Source: JBFGWM01 sp041588495 (GTDB lineage Bacteria; Pseudomonadota; Gammaproteobacteria; Pseudomonadales; JBFGWM01). From it: a stretch of DNA of 24,746 nt. The position numbers and the translations under genes were made by a program. The stretch spans positions 1 through 24,746 of the forward strand of contig JBFGWM010000011.1 of assembly GCA_041588495.1 (NCBI GenBank), written 5' to 3'. Of the stretch, positions 23,177 to 24,746 are shown in pieces. The notes beneath the pieces were generated by a model. It was not told the DNA's origin. It worked only from the letters and a program-made list of their open reading frames with translations, and ran no database searches. Every line of letters begins with the position of its first letter. The stretch's first letter is position 1.

Positions 23177-24292
23177 ATGTACTTTCGCATTCCCATAGCG
23201 CGACGCAAGTCCCGCCAGATCATGGTCGGCAACGTTGCGGTCGGCGGCGATGCGCCGATCTCCGTGCAAAGCATGACCAACACGGAAACCTGCGATGTTG
23301 ACGCCACGGTCGCCCAGGTCAACGCGATCGCCGGCGCCGGCGCCGACATCGTGCGCATTTCGGTGCCGAGCATGGAAGCGGCCGAGGCGTTCCGCGAGAT
23401 CCGCCGACGCGTCGAGGTCCCGCTGGTCGCCGACATCCACTACGACTACCGCATCGCCCTGAAAGTCGCCGAGTACGGTGTCGACTGCCTGCGCATCAAC
23501 CCGGGCAATATCGGTCGCGAGGACCGCATCCGTGCGGTGGTCAACGCGGCCGCGGACCGGGGAATCCCGATCCGGGTCGGCGTCAATGCCGGTTCCCTCG
23601 AAAAGGACCTGCAGAAGAAATACGGCGAGCCGACCCCGGATGCCCTGGTCGAGTCCGCCATGCGCCACGTGGAAATCCTCGAGCGCTTCGGGTTCCGGGA
23701 TTTCAAGGTCAGCCTCAAGGCCTCGGACGTGTTCATGGCGGTTGCGGCCTACCGCCAGATTGCCGGCATGATCGAGCAGCCCCTGCACCTCGGCATCACC
23801 GAGGCCGGCGGCTTCCGTTCCGGAGCGGTGAAATCCGCGGTGGGCCTGGGCATGCTGCTGATGGACGGTATCGGCGATACCCTTCGCGTGTCCCTGGCGG
23901 CGGATCCCGTTGAGGAAGTCAAAGTCGGCTTTGATATCCTCAAGAGCCTGCACCTGCGCAGCAAGGGCATCAATTTCATCGCCTGCCCGAGTTGCTCGCG
24001 GCAGAACTTCGACGTCATCGGCACGCTCAACGAGCTGGAAAGCCGTCTCGAGGACGTCACCATTCCGCTGGACGTCGCGGTGATCGGCTGCGTGGTCAAC
24101 GGGCCCGGCGAGGCGCGCGAGGCGGATGTCGGCCTGACCGGCGGCTCGAAGGAAACCAGCCTGGTCTACGTGGGCGGAGAGCCGCACCAAAAGCTCGACA
24201 ACACCCGCCTGGTCGACGATCTCGAAGCCCTGATCCGCGAGAAACTCGCGGAGAAGGCGGCCGCGGCCGAGAACACCATTGCCCGCGGCTGA
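23177..24292 (+). CDS. ispG: 4-hydroxy-3-methylbut-2-enyl diphosphate synthase IspG (GcpE)
   Basis: This 371-aa enzyme of the non-mevalonate isoprenoid pathway converts MEcPP to HMBPP using a [4Fe-4S] cluster. The cluster ligands C270 and C273 (CPSC), C305 and E312 (GCVVNGPGE) keep the E. coli numbering. The TIM-barrel half has VQSMTNTETCDV, ADIHYDYRIAL and RINPGNIG. ATG 23177 follows rodZ by 4 nt; the frame is open from 23081, but that overlaps rodZ without family similarity. It depends on Fe-S supply, in line with the isc genes upstream in the same block. hisS begins 29 nt later. Confidence 0.97.
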   Translation: MYFRIPIARRKSRQIMVGNVAVGGDAPISVQSMTNTETCDVDATVAQVNAIAGAGADIVRISVPSMEAAEAFREIRRRVEVPLVADIHYDYRIALKVAEYGVDCLRINPGNIGREDRIRAVVNAAADRGIPIRVGVNAGSLEKDLQKKYGEPTPDALVESAMRHVEILERFGFRDFKVSLKASDVFMAVAAYRQIAGMIEQPLHLGITEAGGFRSGAVKSAVGLGMLLMDGIGDTLRVSLAADPVEEVKVGFDILKSLHLRSKGINFIACPSCSRQNFDVIGTLNELESRLEDVTIPLDVAVIGCVVNGPGEAREADVGLTGGSKETSLVYVGGEPHQKLDNTRLVDDLEALIREKLAEKAAAAENTIARG

Positions 24293-24321
24293 CCCGCACT
24301 TCTGACAGGAGACGAAGGACC

Positions 24322-24746
24322 GTGTCCGGAAAGCTTCAGGCCATCCGGGGGATGAACGATATTCTCCCCGATGCCACGCCGCTCTGGCAGTGGGTGGAGC
24401 GCAGTATCGCGAGCATCCTCGACGCGTACGGGTACCGGGAAATCCGGCTTCCCATCGTGGAGCAGACCGAACTGTTCGCGCGCTCCATCGGCGAGGTCAC
24501 CGATATCGTCGAAAAGGAAATGTACACGTTCCCCGATCGTAACGGGGACAGCCTGCCCCTGCGCCCGGAGGGCACGGCCGGATGCGTGCGTGCCGCCGAG
24601 CAGCACGGCCTGCTGTTCCGGCAGGCGCAGCGCCTGTGGTACGCGGGCCCCATGTTCCGCCACGAGCGGCCTCAGAAAGGGCGTTACCGGCAGTTCCACC
24701 AGGTCGGCGTCGAGGCCTTCGGCATGCAGGGGCCGGACATCGATGC
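24322..24746 (+). CDS. hisS: Histidyl-tRNA synthetase HisS, 5' part
   Basis: This frame starts with GTG at 24322 and runs off the right edge, leaving 141 complete codons. The product reads SGKLQAIRGMNDILP at the N-terminus, followed by class II motif 1 region (YGYREIRLPIVEQTELFARSIGE in total) and motif 2 with PLRPEGTAGCVRA and WYAGPMFRHERPQKGRYRQF. This matches HisRS. It charges tRNA-His in the cytoplasm. AGGAGA (24307-24312) lies 9 nt upstream and AAGGA is closer still, supporting the GTG start. The ispG-hisS order is conserved in gammaproteobacteria. Confidence 0.95.
   Translation, partial: MSGKLQAIRGMNDILPDATPLWQWVERSIASILDAYGYREIRLPIVEQTELFARSIGEVTDIVEKEMYTFPDRNGDSLPLRPEGTAGCVRAAEQHGLLFRQAQRLWYAGPMFRHERPQKGRYRQFHQVGVEAFGMQGPDID

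Noticed and set aside
1..24746. CRISPR arrays, insertion sequences, integrases, toxin-antitoxin or defence genes
   Set aside because: No direct-repeat array, transposase, integrase or defence motif was seen. Nearly all sequence is explained by core genes.

Overview
The window is GC-rich bacterial chromosome (GC is high by eye; I did not compute it) from a gammaproteobacterium. The gene order queA-tgt-yajC-secD-secF / suhB / trmJ-cysE / iscRSUA-hscBA-fdx-iscX / ndk / rlmN-pilW-rodZ-ispG-hisS is a conserved block I know from Pseudomonas and other non-enteric gammaproteobacteria. IscS, IscU, IscA, SecD and IspG match the E. coli proteins in length or in residue numbering at their active sites. 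The left end carries subunits of a cytoplasmic group 3b-type [NiFe] hydrogenase (sulfhydrogenase), which points to an autotrophic or sulfur-metabolising lineage such as Chromatiales or Ectothiorhodospiraceae. That placement is inference.

Left accessory part (1-5.7 kb). Three overlapping or abutting minus-strand genes encode the beta (two [4Fe-4S]), gamma (FAD/NAD, [2Fe-2S]) and delta (small-subunit-like, cut by the window edge) subunits of the hydrogenase. The catalytic alpha subunit should lie beyond position 1. Divergent from them is an SLC13/DASS anion transporter. Next come a tRNA-Leu(CAA) with its own promoter and a membrane diguanylate cyclase (7TMR-DISM plus GGDEF), both on the minus strand.

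Central part (5.7-14 kb). queA and tgt make queuosine in tRNA and are followed by the Sec translocon accessory genes yajC, secD and secF. A small unrecognised minus-strand gene (62 aa) and suhB come next. suhB is divergent from trmJ-cysE, and the short gap holds a striking inverted repeat whose arms each contain an extended -10 element.

Right part (14-24.7 kb). A complete isc iron-sulphur operon follows a promoter whose -35 box lies inside a near-consensus IscR type 1 site. ndk has its own -10 box. Then rlmN, a PilW/PilF lipoprotein, RodZ, IspG and the start of hisS run as a tight operon. RlmN, IspG and the hydrogenase are Fe-S enzymes, so they are likely clients of the neighbouring isc genes.

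I found no CRISPR array, insertion sequence, prophage or integrase. Most of the window is ordinary core genome. The points most worth a second look are the small gene at 11203-11391, the mirrored suhB/trmJ promoter repeat, the isc control region and the hydrogenase-transporter locus. I see no convincing evidence of a wholly new system here.
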